Shown: piece after piece, positions 41,948 to 54,664 of the stretch
Layout of the letters: each line of letters starts with the position of its first letter
How positions within the stretch are numbered: position 1 is the stretch's first letter
NCBI GenBank assembly: GCA_964036665.1
Contig: OZ038529.1
Span: 7,238,501-7,302,500 of the forward strand
Direction: 5' to 3'
From: Gordius sp. MW1
Lineage: Eukaryota > Nematomorpha > Gordioida > Gordea > Gordiidae
DNA length: 64,000 bases
Position numbers and translations under genes: made by a program
Notes under the pieces: generated by a model
What the model saw: only the letters and a program-made list of their open reading frames with translations
What the model was told of the DNA's origin: nothing
Database searches by the model: none

Positions 41948-42836
41948 AACTATAATATTTAAGTTGCTATTTAGCTCCGACTTGGACGTAAACACATAGC
42001 TAGCATATGTGCTCGGACGCATAAGCTTTGTCATCAAGAGGGGTAAAATGCTTGAGAGGTTAAGTTGTAACAGCATATACAAGCTCAAGCAATAGCAATA
42101 TTAGCTTGTTAACAACTAAATAAAAGTAGTTTTGTACGAGCAATTGCTGATAGCAAGTTGCTCATCCATTTTGCTCAACGAATGTGTTAATTTATTATGT
42201 GACATATAGCAATTAATCTGCTCAGCAACTGTGTTAATTACTTATGTCTTATTAGACATATCACCTATCCCCTCTTTCCTATCTCTCATAGGCATAGCAC
42301 GAAACGTTGTTATTTAAATTCACACCTTTAATAAAACTATTACATTGTAACCTGGCTTAAAAAACCATATTAAAAATGTCAAAAAATTGTTTAGCATTTG
42401 GGTGAGACAGAATATTCAAAAATTTATATTTAAAACCATAAAACATATTTTTGGCATGTATAAAGGCGTAAATTTTTAAATCATTAAACAGATTTTAGCC
42501 ATCTATATAGAATATTCTATAAAGCGAAATTTCCCACTTTTTATAAAACTTTGCATTGTGACCTGGACTAAAAATATTATTAAATATAAATTTAGAAACA
42601 TTAAGTCATATTAAAAATGTCCTAAAAAATATTTATACAATAAAAAATAATTTCGTCATTTATAAAAAATAAATTTTTAAAATCATTTTAGATATATATA
42701 ATGAAAATCGAAAAAAAAATTAGTTCGCATCTTTAATAAAATTATAACATTGACACCTGTTCTTAAAAACGATAAAATATAAATTAACCATATTAAAATT
42801 GTCAAAAAAATTATTACCACCTGGGCATAGACTACA
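41948..42836 (+). repeat. Diverged relative of block C interior
   Basis: Matches 52070-52660 in order (GACTTGGACGTAAACACAT, GTGCTCGGACGCATAAGC, GAAATTTCCCAC..TATAAAAC), with more substitutions and different flanks. It is a fourth, older copy of part of the block that is amplified at 50.9-64 kb. Confidence 0.75.
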
Positions 42837-42843
42837 TAGACTG

Positions 42844-43006
42844 GGTGCCCTATCAACTCGCCGAAAACCATCTCGCCGAATTTAATGTCCCCCGGTTAAA
42901 AAAGGTCCCCTAATTTAAAATCGTCCCCCATTAACCAATCTCAACCAATCACAAAATGTCCCCCGTAAATTCGGCGAGATGGTTTTCGGCAAGTTGACGG
43001 GCCACC
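42844..43006. mobile_element. MULE-type MITE (copy 3)
   Basis: Same ends as the 36356 copy (GGTGCCCTATCAACTCGCC, and inverse GGTGGCCCGTCAACTTGCC). No clear 9-bp flank duplication is left. Confidence 0.75.
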
Positions 43007-43555
43007 GATAAAAAGAATTGATTCCTTAATTAATTTTAGATTTGATTTTAGATTAAATTTTAATTAATAAGACAGAATTTTATCGTCCTAGTGTCAATTA
43101 AAAATAAAAAAACTAAATTTTTAATTATTTCTATAAAGAATATTTAACCTCAAAAATAGAAGAAGAAGGTAACATAAGTGTTTAACATTAGTAGAGGCTG
43201 TTTATGGGAAAAAACTAGTTAAAGGTATGAAAACGCGCGAGAGTACTTTTTAGCTGTTTATTTTATGAATTTTACAAGGGATAGTGTTTAAAGTAGCACA
43301 AGCGTTAAAGGAACCACAGACTGTTTAGGAGAGGCAAGAGCGTAGCCAATGGGGGGGGGGGGGGGGGGGGTAAAGGAGAAATCCAAAAATTTGTTGACAT
43401 TTATTAAAATTATGGCTAAAATTCAAAAATCCTTTTTCCGTGCTACTGACCGGTTCCCCATAAAACTAGATAATTAAATGCATGTATGTATGTATATCAT
43501 ATGTTGAGTACAAGTAGTTACATAAATACAATTATATCGAATACCTTGCCTATCA
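43007..43555. other. Intergenic with a poly-G MITE remnant
   Basis: A 21-nt G-run at 43350-43370 preceded by AGCGTAGCCAATG belongs to the CATGGGCGTAGCC family. No gene is seen in the rest. Confidence 0.5.
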
Positions 43556-43559
43556 TATT

Positions 43560-43740
43560 GTTTCAACTGGTTCTAATCGCGTATCACACCTCATAGCTTC
43601 AAATTTTGACCCCACCAATTCCTTGCTGTCCCGTCCTGAAGTATCTTCAAATAGCTGCCTCCTCAGGGCTGATCACGACCTCGTTGGTGGGCATCGTAAG
43701 TTCCGGTGTCCTATTTTGCCTCAACGGACGCGTACTTTTG
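43560..43740 (+). pseudogene. LINE endonuclease fragment (uncertain)
   Basis: One frame reads HLIASNFDPTNSLLSRPEVSS and then ADHDLVGGHRKF, resembling the end of a LINE endonuclease domain where D-H precedes the last strand. Several stops follow. Weak call based on a short match to general family features. Confidence 0.35.
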
Positions 43741-44713
43741 CAAATTTGTGACAACGATGACATACTCAACAGAAAGCTGTAATCTGCCTCACTCTCGTCT
43801 GACTCCCTCCTGCGGGCGATGTAACGTCCTTCCCCTACCAGCCCTTACCAGGGGGTGGGGGGGGGGGGTTGCGTTCTTGTTGGAGCTGTATAGAATCAAT
43901 TAAGAAATCAAATTTTATTCCACACAATTTAACATGACCTACCAGAAGACCAGACGGCGTCACACTCATTGTATGGTCCCATGGACTAAATCTCCCCAAT
44001 GACTTACCACCGTCGATACATTTCCCCCATCCAACCTCTTCTGACCTTGTAGTCAGTAGTCAGTGCAGAGAAAAGAAAGAAAACAAATTATCACGCGGAC
44101 ATTGTATTTATTCCCGTAAAGGCACCCACAATCGGATTAGGCATTGAAGCTCTCGCTTTCTTGAAATAAATTGGAAAAGCGGATCTAACGTCCCATTAGA
44201 TTTTAAAGATTACTTTTCTATCAGGCAAAAGATCACAATGGAAATCGTTAAATCCAACACGATTCCATAAATGATCAATGCCATCCGTTTAATTTTAACG
44301 CATTTTTATAGTTTTTTAGTGGTGAATGTAATTTTTTATATATTAAATAGATTGAATCGATAGTTGTTGAATAAAAACTGGTGAAACAAAAATATAATGG
44401 ACCTATAGATGAAATTTCTATTTACCGGGTTTGCACCTTCAATCTCGTTTATCTAAAAAACTGGAAGTTTGGAAAAAACAAAAAGATTATTGCTCATCTC
44501 TATCAGACCTATAGGTAAGAGATTGGAGGATGGTTTTTTATAGACCTGTGTTATTAGCAAAATTTTTCCATCCTTAAATATACTTCCAGGCAAAGCACGT
44601 AATGATCAGTGCTCACCCGAGCATTTTAACAATACTACCTATATTTAATAGGGTAAAATCGCGAGAGACTTTTAATCTCCCTTTCTTCTTTATTCTATTG
44701 GTTTATATAAGTG
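43741..44713. other. Intergenic, no gene recognised
   Basis: Possible further LINE debris up to about 44280, but nothing that can be aligned by eye to a domain. Confidence 0.3.
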
Positions 44714-45065
44714 TTGTAAAATAGGCTGGCTGATTTTTCACAGCGTGTTGCTAAGCTTGGTTATTGGTTATATTTTCGCAAAGCCTATTTATTGTTAGGT
44801 GGAATTTCTTAGAAGATCTTTGGCGATTGACGTTTTTGGAAAAAGCAACCAAAGCTTATTAGGTGGATAATATTTATTAAACTCTTGCTTTGGTTTTAGT
44901 CGTTTTGGGTGGGGCACGGAAATTTATGAATTTTTTATAGTGTTCATAATTGCTGTATTTATATTTTGTGCAACGAACCGAAGGAAAATAAAAATAAATT
45001 GATTATCACGTCACTAAGTGGATAGTAATATCTAGTTATGGTTAAATTATAATTAATTTCTAATT
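44714..45065 (+). mobile_element. Solo arm related to the foldback element
   Basis: Begins AGTGTTGTAAAATAGGCTGGC and follows the left arm at 13901-14290 (CAGCGTGTTGCTAAGCTTGG, TTGGTTTTAGTCGTTTTGGG, TATCACGTCACTAAG), with substitutions and deletions. It has no minisatellite array and no right arm, so it is a decayed or solo terminal segment. Confidence 0.75.
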
Positions 45066-45074
45066 TTTTTGTTT

Positions 45075-46080
45075 CAATTTCGTCCCGGTCTCGATAGCAA
45101 AATCTCGTCTCGTCTCGGGTGCCATTATGAGACCTCGATCTCGTCTTGGTATAGAAAATCTCGGTCTCGTCTCGGCGAGAAATCTCGACATGTATCGACC
45201 TTTATAAAAAAATTCTACTTCATTATTTTATCCCTAATTTATTTAAATTATTATATAAATGATAAAAATAATTAAGAAAATCAAAATGGCGCACTATTTT
45301 TTTATTTAAAAAATTGTATAAACGTGTCACTTGGATCTTTGAACTCGCTGGAACCCTTAGTTGGCATTGGTTTTTAGATAAATATTATAAGCAAATAGTT
45401 GTAGCCCTCTCACCTCTGAAATAAAATTCCTCAGTTAGCTCCTAAGAATTTGTTGCTTGTTTATTATAATGTTATAGAAACCTAAAAGGTACGAGTGGAT
45501 ACTTTTTATCAATATTCATAACAAGTGATTAGTTGCACACCTTACAACGTTGTAACACTAAAAGTAGGATTGTTATGAGGTTTTCAATAAATTGCGCATA
45601 TATAATTTTATAGCAAGTATTATTACATTAAATACTTGAACTATTCATTCTATTATAGTGTAAGTCCTATAGTATGTCCCAAACGATTTACTTATTTTAT
45701 TTTTTATAATTCAACCAATAATTATTTTACTATTAAAGCTTATGCTTCTCTATTTTAGTGTAGTGCATAATCGCACAGAAACTTCATAATATGAAAGGTT
45801 TAAATGGAAAAACAAATGCATAATGTGATTTATGTTATGACTTGAAAATTTCAGAGGTGTGCCGTAAGTTTAGGCCTAACAAACTCCTGGTTAGAGAACT
45901 ACAAAGTCACTTTTTTTCAACCCAAACTCGACACGAAAGCTTTTTAAAATTTTCAACCCGAAAACATTTTAAAATTTTCAACCCGGACTCTACCCGAAAG
46001 CGTTTTAATTTTTATACCAAATCCGTCCCGAACGCGTTTCAAATTTTGGTTTTCAACGCGAGTGAAAAATCACGATGTGC
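45075..46080 (+). repeat. Two clusters of short degenerate direct repeats
   Basis: At 45080-45195 CTCG-rich repeats (ATCTCGTCTCG variants) recur. At 45900-46050 a repeat of AAAATTTTCAACCCG..TC.ACCCGAAAGC recurs about four times. Between them no gene is seen. Confidence 0.6.
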
Positions 46081-46604
46081 ATGATGGGCTTAGCCAAAGG
46101 ATGGCAGGGACGGGCGGCTGCCCCCTCTAACTCCAAAAAATCTTAGAAATTTTACCAAATTATGGCTAAAATTAAAAAAATGGTTATTTTGCCCTTCCTT
46201 TAATCATTATTACCCTCCTCCCCATGGCAGTGTGTAAAATTTAATCGATAAATTAAAGTGCAATTTATAAAACTAATTGATACCGCAGATTTTGACTATC
46301 AAATTTATTTGAATGATTCATTATTGTGATGTATAAATATGATAGCATCTACAATACAATATCGGGTCACGTTTAATTTAAAATATATTGTTTTGCAAAT
46401 GAACCATTTAATAAATTTAAACTTACTTTTATTGGTTTTATGAATATCTATTTATGTAGTTTAAATTAGTAATAAACTACCACTTTACATGATTTAAATA
46501 CAATTTAAAAATTTTATTTTGCTGATATATTTTACCTTTCGAGAGTCAAATTTAAATTTGCGTCCAAATTAAAACAATCAGATTTAAAAAAACAAAAGGA
46601 ATTT

Positions 46605-46980
46605 AATTAACTGAATGAATGATTTTCAATTATACATTTCGATTGTAATAAATAGCAGAGGCGAAAGTGGACATCCCTGTTTAACTCCTGAATTTACTTG
46701 GATTAGATTAGAGCGGTGGTGTAGATGTTTGATGACCACTTTCATGTCCTTGCAGAGAAAAAAGATAAGTCTGATAATCCTCTTGGGAATTCCTAGCAGT
46801 CATAAAGATTCCCATATGTAAAAATGTGATAGGGAGTCGAAGCCTTTATGGATGTAGTGTTCGATTGTGGTTTTAGATTTACAAAAGCCGGCTTGGTTAG
46901 TTTATAAAATGTCATCAATGAATGGATATATCCTCCTGTATATATTTTTATGGTGGTTCCATACTGATGCAAGGGATGGT
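46605..46980 (-). pseudogene. LINE reverse transcriptase fragment, minus strand
   Basis: Minus-strand pieces in several frames: NQAGFCKSKTTIEHYI, HKGFDSLSHFYIWESL and SGVKQGCPLSPLLF. These are RT motifs (region before, at and after the first catalytic box). Frames are broken and the Tyr-x-Asp-Asp box is not present. Confidence 0.65.
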
Positions 46981-47179
46981 CGGTGTTTTAAAGTTGTTAA
47001 TGAAGTCAAGGAATATGTCAAATAAGGGGATTGAAGAATGGTGATCCAGTATGGATCGAAAGTGGTTCTACCAAGTCTCGATTTGGACCAAAGAATAATT
47101 AGAGCTATGTTTTCTTTGTATTGCAGTTTAGTTTATCTGTAATAACAATCATAAATAATATTTCCAAGGTTTATATAAA

Positions 47180-47400
47180 AATAATATAATAGGAGTTCAT
47201 TGACGACAATTTAAAGAATAACCAAGCCGCTTTCGTAAGTCTAAAACCACGATCGAACATAGCCTTACCATCTAAAATTATTATCTTATCTCCTCTAAAT
47301 GTAAATCACATTTGGTCCTAACATTTGTCGACATCCATAAAGCCTTCGACTCCCTATCCCATCTTTACATATGGTAATCTTTATGCCTACTAGGAAATTG
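47180..47400 (+). pseudogene. LINE reverse transcriptase fragment, plus strand
   Basis: Reads TFVDIHKAFDSLSHLYIW with an upstream SRFRKSKTTIEH. It is the same RT region as the minus-strand fragment at 46605-46980, in opposite orientation about 200 bp away, so the two form an inverted pair. Confidence 0.65.
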
Positions 47401-47514
47401 GGTTTAGAGTTGATGATTCTAAAATATTAAAAAATGTAAAATTAATGTTATAAGCTTTTTATTTATTTAATTATATAAAGAAAAATTAAAAAAAAAAATT
47501 CATAATTAAAAAAA

Positions 47515-47635
47515 CTTAGTTCTTGATAGAATATTTTAGACTACTGAAATGCCGGATCTGTTCGTTTAAAATTGCGTTTTTTATTCAAGTTTATATTTAT
47601 CGTGAGGTCTGTGATATCCCACAAATCCTCGAGGG
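47515..47635. mobile_element. Right end of a piggyBac-type MITE
   Basis: Matches the right end of the nested MITE at about 10070-10192 (TTAGTTCTTGATA, CTACTGAAA, AAATTGCGTTTT) and ends CCTCGAGGG followed by TTAA (47636-47639). The left part is missing. Confidence 0.72.
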
Positions 47636-47639
47636 TTAA

Positions 47640-48060
47640 ATTTAAATAATTTTATCCCTCTTCTAAATTCAAATTTTTAAATCTTAGCAAATTAAAATTG
47701 AATCTACTTAGCATTTAAATAAAACCCTTTATTTATATAGTTGGCAAATCAACAGTTCCGATTCCCCCATAGTAACTCCCTCTAATTTACGCTCTAGGTA
47801 TATTTGGACGTCGTCAAAAAGCAGGTGAAAATGCCGTGTTTGGGACAAGATATATAGTGGAAAAACCTCAACAAGAATAGTTTTTTCCATATGTAATTAA
47901 TAAAAAAAATTATGCCCCTCCTTTAGGTGATCCTTTCTAGCCAGACATAAATATCCTTAAAATGACATTTTTATTTATTAATTTTTTTAGATATATTTTT
48001 CTATCTAAAACGATATATTAGGTAATTTGAAATACCACTATACAACATGCCATCCCAATA
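47640..48060. other. Intergenic, no gene recognised
   Basis: AT-rich spacer upstream of the hAT transposase remnant. Confidence 0.35.
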
Positions 48061-48069
48061 TTCAAAACC

Positions 48070-49625
48070 CATCGAAAAAATCAATATTAAAGGGAAATAT
48101 GTCTGCGGAGGAAATACAGAAATTAATTAATTAATAACCATGTTAAAAATAGAAGAAGGCCTTTCATTTCGCCTTATTGAAAATAAAAAGTTTAAACATA
48201 TATTTGAGCGTATCAACGCCTCAATAAAAGTAATATCAAGACCTAGCTTGGTCAACAACATTAAAAGTCTGTATGAGGATAAAGTTATCGTTATACAAGA
48301 GATTTTAAATCAAGCTGATGATATATCTTTAACATTGGATGTATGGTCAAGCGTCCAATGTAAATCCTACTTGGGTATTACTGCGCACATTATTAAAGCA
48401 CATTTCAAATGACAAAGTTTTGTATAGAGATATCATGCCTACCATACCCATATACAGGTTATAATATCGCACAATTTTTTGGGTATACGGACTAAATTCA
48501 ACATCTCCAACAAGGTAGTGGCTATTACAACGGATAATGCCACTAACATGATTTTGGCCCTAAATCATATTGTATTAAAACAAAAACGACGGGTATTTAT
48601 CACATCAGATGCCTTGGACACGTCATTAACCTATTGGTAAAGGCGGGGATTAAAGTTCTTGAAGAGGATTTAATCAAAGTGTCGAGATGGGTGAGAAGGT
48701 TACATACGTCTCCTAAGCTCATGCAAAAATTTACAGAATTTGCCGGAGTTAAAATTCCCCTTGATATTGTAACTAGGTGGAATAGCACCTTTAATATGCT
48801 GAGGGTGTTCAATAAGGTAAATTAATATATTAATTTTTATTATAATTGGTTAGAATGTTGGTGATGGGTGGGCTTTGAGTGGCCCTTTATGCTCGGAAGA
48901 AGAAATTCGATTTTTCAAAAAAAATCGAATCTTTAATATCTGCTTTTGATGTTATGACCGAATCCATTTACACACAAACGACTCCATCGTTAGTATTATG
49001 CCCCTACTATGTCGATAAAATTGGAAAATATATTACTGGTTTTAAAGCTGAGAGCCCCAAGATAAAAAATCTACGAAATTAATATTAGAGAAATTAAATA
49101 AATATGAATGTTTATATAATTCCTTTAACTTTTACGTCGGGGTTTAACTTGATAGATTTGAAAAGGCAAAAAATGTCAAAGGATTGTATTACGGCAAAAA
49201 ATGAATTGGAATTAGAGGTTCTGTTAACATTGACGACTACGTCAATAACGGAATCATCTCAGCCATTATCTTCATTAGCATTTCAATTATTAGAAGAGCA
49301 TTTTTAAAATTATTATTAATTATATTTTAAGAAGTAATATCCAACCGAACAATGAAGAATTAAATACATATTTGGATCATTCCTTACTTGATGGTAATAT
49401 ATAAATTGATATGAATTTTATTGGTGTATATTACATTTTAGTATTATTTAGCCTACCAAAATATCTTGGATTGGTGGTCAAGAAACCTAAAAAATATCCC
49501 AAGATATCGAAAATAGCCAAAAAAAATTTTTAGCCCAACAAGGCACGTTAGTTCCTGCCGAGAGATTGTTTTCAGCAGCATCCAACATAGTCACAAAAAA
49601 CAGTTATGTCCTCGTGTGTTAATTA
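48070..49625 (+). pseudogene. hAT (BED-type) transposase remnant
   Basis: Pieces in order: GLSFRLIENKKFKHIFERIN and ADDISLTLDVWSSVQCKSYL (48140-48412; first catalytic region with D-V-W-S-S), CLGHVINLLVKAGIKVLEED and LDIVTRWNSTFNML (48600-48820; T-R-W-N-S-T is a hallmark), a helical stretch at 48879-49082, LDWWSRNLKNIPRY (about 49470) and PAERLFSAASNIVTKNS (49556-49607; the C-terminal hAT dimerisation motif). At least four frameshifts or stops separate them. No terminal repeats were found. Confidence 0.82.
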
Positions 49626-50881
49626 TATTATATGTTTGAGAGATTAATGGTATTAACAAGAACATAATATTAATTAAATTTTAAAGAAAAAAAAATTAAA
49701 ATAAAAATTCCTTTTAGTTTTAAATAAGGGCTAAATTCTGAAACTACCCGCCCGATTCACTTGAAACTTTACCCGTAGGTGCCCAGGGCGGCCAGGGGTA
49801 AAATAACATTTTCCGATTCCTAAAATACCTTTTCATTTTAAAAATATCGGACATTTCCCGGCCAGTTTCATAAAAATTTCGACTTATTTGGCCAATGGTC
49901 ATTTTTTTCATTGGTCAGTAGCCAGCGGACGGTCATAAATTCATATTATCAATGATATTAACAAGAACAAAATATTAATTTAATTTAAAAAAATGTATAA
50001 AAATTTTTGTCCTCTCCCGAGCTTGAACCCTGAGTTTACAATGTTTGTTAATTTCATTAATTATGTGATTTATGGCCAAACAGAATAAAGGGGGGCCTAG
50101 GGAGTCGCCTTGTTGGATCCTTTCTACGGATTCAAGGAAGAATTTTTCAAATTTCAAAATTGAAGGGCACCCGTAACTTAAAATGATGTAGTTAGTGTAT
50201 TGGGGAAATAGCTTGATAAAATCGTTAATGAAAGCTGTGCGGCGAACGGTGTTTAAAACATTTTTAAAATCCAGTTTTAGAAAGGAGTCACCCAGAGGGA
50301 GGTGTTCCAGGGCTAAGCGTGCGGCGTGGGTAGCTATCTCGCACCCTCCTTTAACCAACAACTCAACCTCTAAATAAAATTAACAAAAAAATTGCATTTA
50401 AAAGGCTGCAAAATATAAAAGAATATCTCTGTGAAAGATCCATGCTGGTTTCTTGCTTATCAAAAAATTAGCGGACCGAGCTAGGGCAATTGGTTTTTTC
50501 GTATTGGGGGACCAATTAAGCCTAAAAAACTAAGGCATATTTCAAATTCAAACAATGGCTCCGGCTTGGGTTTACAGAGAATTTGTAAGGAGCTCTTTGC
50601 AAATTGCGCTCATGGAAGAAAGACCACAGGTGCAATTGGGTCACGATTTAAACAAATTAATTGTTAATGCTTTTTTATGTACAAACTTATTACTGTAGAT
50701 AATATTGATGTTTTTTTTATCAAAAACTCATTGTAGATATTGAATGTATATAATTTAAATTATTTTTGTTTAATCGAAACTTTTTGATACAAAGTCTACA
50801 CCCCCGACCCCCTTGAGGCAATCCTGCCTAGGACACTGGCCTTTGGATACTTGTGTTTTGTAAAAGTAACACGACCAACAT
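49554..50881 (+). repeat. Duplicated block B, copy 1
   Basis: Nearly identical to 60225-61549. It contains the last 50 nt of the hAT transposase, a LINE RT fragment on the minus strand and a C-tract junction to block C. The hAT gene continues upstream only here, so this is the source copy and 60225 is the derivative. Confidence 0.92.
49975..50361 (-). pseudogene. LINE reverse transcriptase fragment in block B, copy 1
   Basis: VKGGCEIATHAARLALE, SFLKLDFKNVLNTVRR (first catalytic Asp box, F-K-N), YGCPSILKFEKFF and IQQGDSLGPPLFCLAINH (QQGD box). The Y-x-D-D box and everything after it are missing. This RT type in other animals often carries an extra C-terminal domain, a piece of which is found at 59970-60226. 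Confidence 0.8.
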
Positions 50882-53557
50882 TGCAATACGTCCAACTTGA
50901 TCAAGATGTATAATTGACTAAAACGGGCGAACCTTTCATGTCCAAATAGGTTTTAACGTTGTGTTCTACGGGTAAAGTCATATATAAATTATCTTGAATC
51001 CATAAAATCTTTCTTTTGCATATATTTGTCAAAATATATTTCATACATATGTGGCTTTTTTATATTTTTAAGCCATTTGCGTTCTATATTGTGAAAGGTG
51101 CTATGATAGAAATTAACTTTAGATTTTATTTTGCACTAGATGAACCCGGCAAACGTTGTTTTGCCATTTACCCGGGTGTATTAGCAGAATATATATCATC
51201 TTATAGATAAATTTCAATAGATTAAGAATATATCAAATATAATTGGTAAGTGTTTATTATGCAAAAATTTTTAAACAAATAGTTAAAGAGGGTCCAAGGC
51301 CCAGGCCCACTTAATTTATTTAGCCACGCAGGAGGGGACACGACCGTCCTATAATAATAATTGACGTGAAAAATAAGCAAAAAAATGACTTTGATTTAAC
51401 ATGGGCGTACGCAGGTTTTGAATTAGGGGGGGGGGCAGAATTAAAATAAGATTTTTTCTGACACCAAAAAAATAATTTAAAAATTTTTCAGCGAGCAAAA
51501 AAAAGGTCTCGACATCCAAAAATTGTCCCTACCAAAAATTTTCCTGAGAGCAAAAAAAAAGGTCCTCGACTATCCAAAATTTGGGCAGTGGCTAATTAGG
51601 GAGGGGCAGTGTCTAATTAGGAAAGGGCAGTGACTAATTGGGGGGGGGGGGCAAAACATAATTTTTTTTTTAATTTTTAAGGGTTTTTGTATTGAAAATT
51701 TTTTTTATTACCCAAATAAGTTTATCCAATAATATAATTTACACGGAAAAGCTTCTTTTATGATATGGAATAAAAAGCATATAAGTAATTAATTGGGGAA
51801 GAGCATATTAATACTTATTAATTGCTATGCAATTTATTTATGATAAAGTTTAGCATAAGCCTTAAAGAAATGTCACTGAGTTTTAAATGTAATTTAAGTT
51901 TCTTCTACAAAATAAACGCATAACCATGACATAAAATACTTTGTAGAATCTAATGTTTATATTCCTCTGTTTCATTCATATTGTAACGGGTCTAGCCTGA
52001 TTTAATATGAAAGAAAATTTTTATGCAGCAATAAAACATTTAAGCTTCATATATTATACGTATAGTTGTAAAGTTGCTGTTTTGCTCAGACTTGGACGTA
52101 AACACATATCTAGCATATGTGCTCGGACGCATAAGCTTTGTCATCAAGAAGGGTAAAATGCTTGAGGAGTTAAGTTGTAACAGCAAATACAAGCTCAAGC
52201 AGTAAAAATGTTAGCTTGTTTGCAACTTTAAATAAAAGTAGTTTTGTAGGAGCAATTGCTGATAGCAAGTTGCTTGTCCATTTTGCTCAACGAATGTGTT
52301 AATTAATTATGTGACATATCGCAATTAATCTGCTCAGCAAATGTGTTAATTACTTATGTCTTATGCGAAATTTCCCACCTTTTATAAAACCTTGCATTGT
52401 GACCTGAACTAAAAATATTATTAAATATAAATTTAGAAACATTAAGTCATATTAAAAATGTCAAAATAATTATTTATACAATAAAACATAATTTCGCCAT
52501 TTATAAAAAATAAATCTTAAACATAATTTTAGATATATATAATGAAAATCCAGAAAAAATGAGTTCGAGCCTTTAATATAATTAAAACATTTACAGCTTT
52601 TCTTAAAAACGATAAAATATAAAGTTAAACCATATTAAAATTGTCAAAAAAGTTATTACCATCTGGGTGAGACAGAAAATTCAAAAATTTATAATTAAAT
52701 AAATTTTACATGTATAAAAAATAAATTTTAATTTCAAAATATATTTCAGCCATATATAAATAAAATTGCAAAAAAAATTAGCCTTAAAAAATATAAATCC
52801 ATAACAAATAGCCATTGGCATAGGGAGGGGTTGTTTTCCGATTAGAACCCCTCCCATGATTTTTAATTTATATAATTTTTACATTGTATATTTATAAAAA
52901 AATATTTGTTGGAATTTTATTTTGTATTTTATTATTTTTACGCCAATATCACTTTAAACTTTTAGGAAACAAAACATTTAGAACTCAAAAAAATCGTTAC
53001 AAAAAATTTGATCTTACAAATTTTATACCCCCCCCCCCCCTTTGAGGAAATCCTACTTACGCCTATGCAAATAGCCATGTTATTGTTGAACAACAGAATG
53101 TATTAAAACAAAACAACTCATTATAATGTGATATGAGATGCTATGAGCAGTGCTTGCTCATAGCATTTGCTCATATTAAACTGTTAGTTAACTTATAATG
53201 CTGCTCCGGCACACAGCTCTATACATGAGTTACTTTTTGCTACTATCTTTTCGCCTCTCGAGCATTTTCATCTGATACTGTATCCTACTCCATGAGTAGA
53301 GTAGGATACACAGTGCTTGTGAGGGGACAGAGCTTACAGTGAGCAATGCTCACTGGAGCAAATTACCATCACTAATTATACGTCATATGACGTCTTTATT
53401 AAGTGCCAAAACGTATAAAACAACGTATAAAACAAAAAAAACTTGACCCCTAAAAAACTACTGGACCGATTTGGCTCAAACAAATCTTAAAACATGCTCC
53501 TGAGTATGGGGAATAAACTGTAAAATTTTGAGCCAAATAGGTCTGGTAGTTTTCCAA
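50882..53557 (+). repeat. Block C, copy a (2.68 kb)
   Basis: Begins TGCAATACGTCCAACTTG and ends GTCTGGTAGTTTTCCAA. Contains, in order, the CCCGGCAAACGTTGTTTTGCC motif, a 1.67-kb core with ends CATGGGCGTACGCAGG (51400) and CCTACTTACGCCTATG (53067) bearing G/C-runs, several GCTC-rich hairpins (53145-53345) and the GATTTGGCTC hairpin. No protein-coding content. Confidence 0.9.
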
Positions 53558-54664
53558 TGCAATACGTCCAACTTGATCAAGATGTGAAATTGACTAAAAC
53601 GGGCGAACCTTTCATGTCCAAATAGGTTTTAACGTTGTGTTCTACGGGCAAAGTTATATATAAATTATCTTAAATCCATAAAATCTTCCTTTTGCATATA
53701 TTTGTCAAAATATATTTCATACATATGTGGCTTTTTTATATTTTTAAGCCATTCGCGTTCTATATTGTGAAAGGTGCTATGATAGAAATTAACTTTAGAT
53801 TTTATTTTGCACTAGATGAACCGGCAAACGTTGTTTTGCCATTTACCCGGGTGTATTAGCAGAATATATATCATTTTATAGATAAATTTCAATAGATTAA
53901 GAATATATCAAATATAATTGGTAAGTGTTTATTATGCAAAAAATTTTAAACAAATAGTTAAAGAGGGTCCAAGGCCCAGGCCCACTTAATTTATTTAGCC
54001 ACGCAGGAGGGGACACGACCGTCCTATAATAATAATTGACGTGAAAAATAAGCAAAAAAATGACTTTGATTTAACATGGGCGTACGCAGGTTTTGAATTA
54101 GGGGGGGGGGGCAGAATTAAAATAAGATTTTTTCTGACACCAAAAAAATAATTTAAAAATTTTTCAGCGAGCAAAAAAAAGGTCTCGACATCCAAAAATT
54201 GTCCCTACCAAAAATTTTCCTGAGAGCAAAAAACAAGGTCCTCGACTATCCAAAATTTGGGCAGTGGCTAATTAGGGAGGGGCAGTGTCTAATTAGGAAA
54301 GGGCAGTGACTAATTGGGGAGGGGGGGCAAAACATAATTTTTTTTTAATATTTAAGGGTTTTTGTATTGAAAATTTTTTATATTACCCAAATAAGTTTAT
54401 CCAATAATATAATTTACACCGAAAAGCTTCTTTTATGATATGGAATAAAAAGCATAAATTAATTGGGGAAGAGCATATTAATACTTATATTGCTATGCAA
54501 TTTATTTATGATAAAGTTTAGCATAAGCCTTAAAGAAATGTCACTGAGTTTTAAATGTAATTTAAGTTTCTTCTACAAAATAAACGCACATAAAATACTT
54601 TGTAGAATCTAATGTTTATATTCCTCTGTTTCATTCATATGGTAACGGGTCTAGCCTGATTTAA

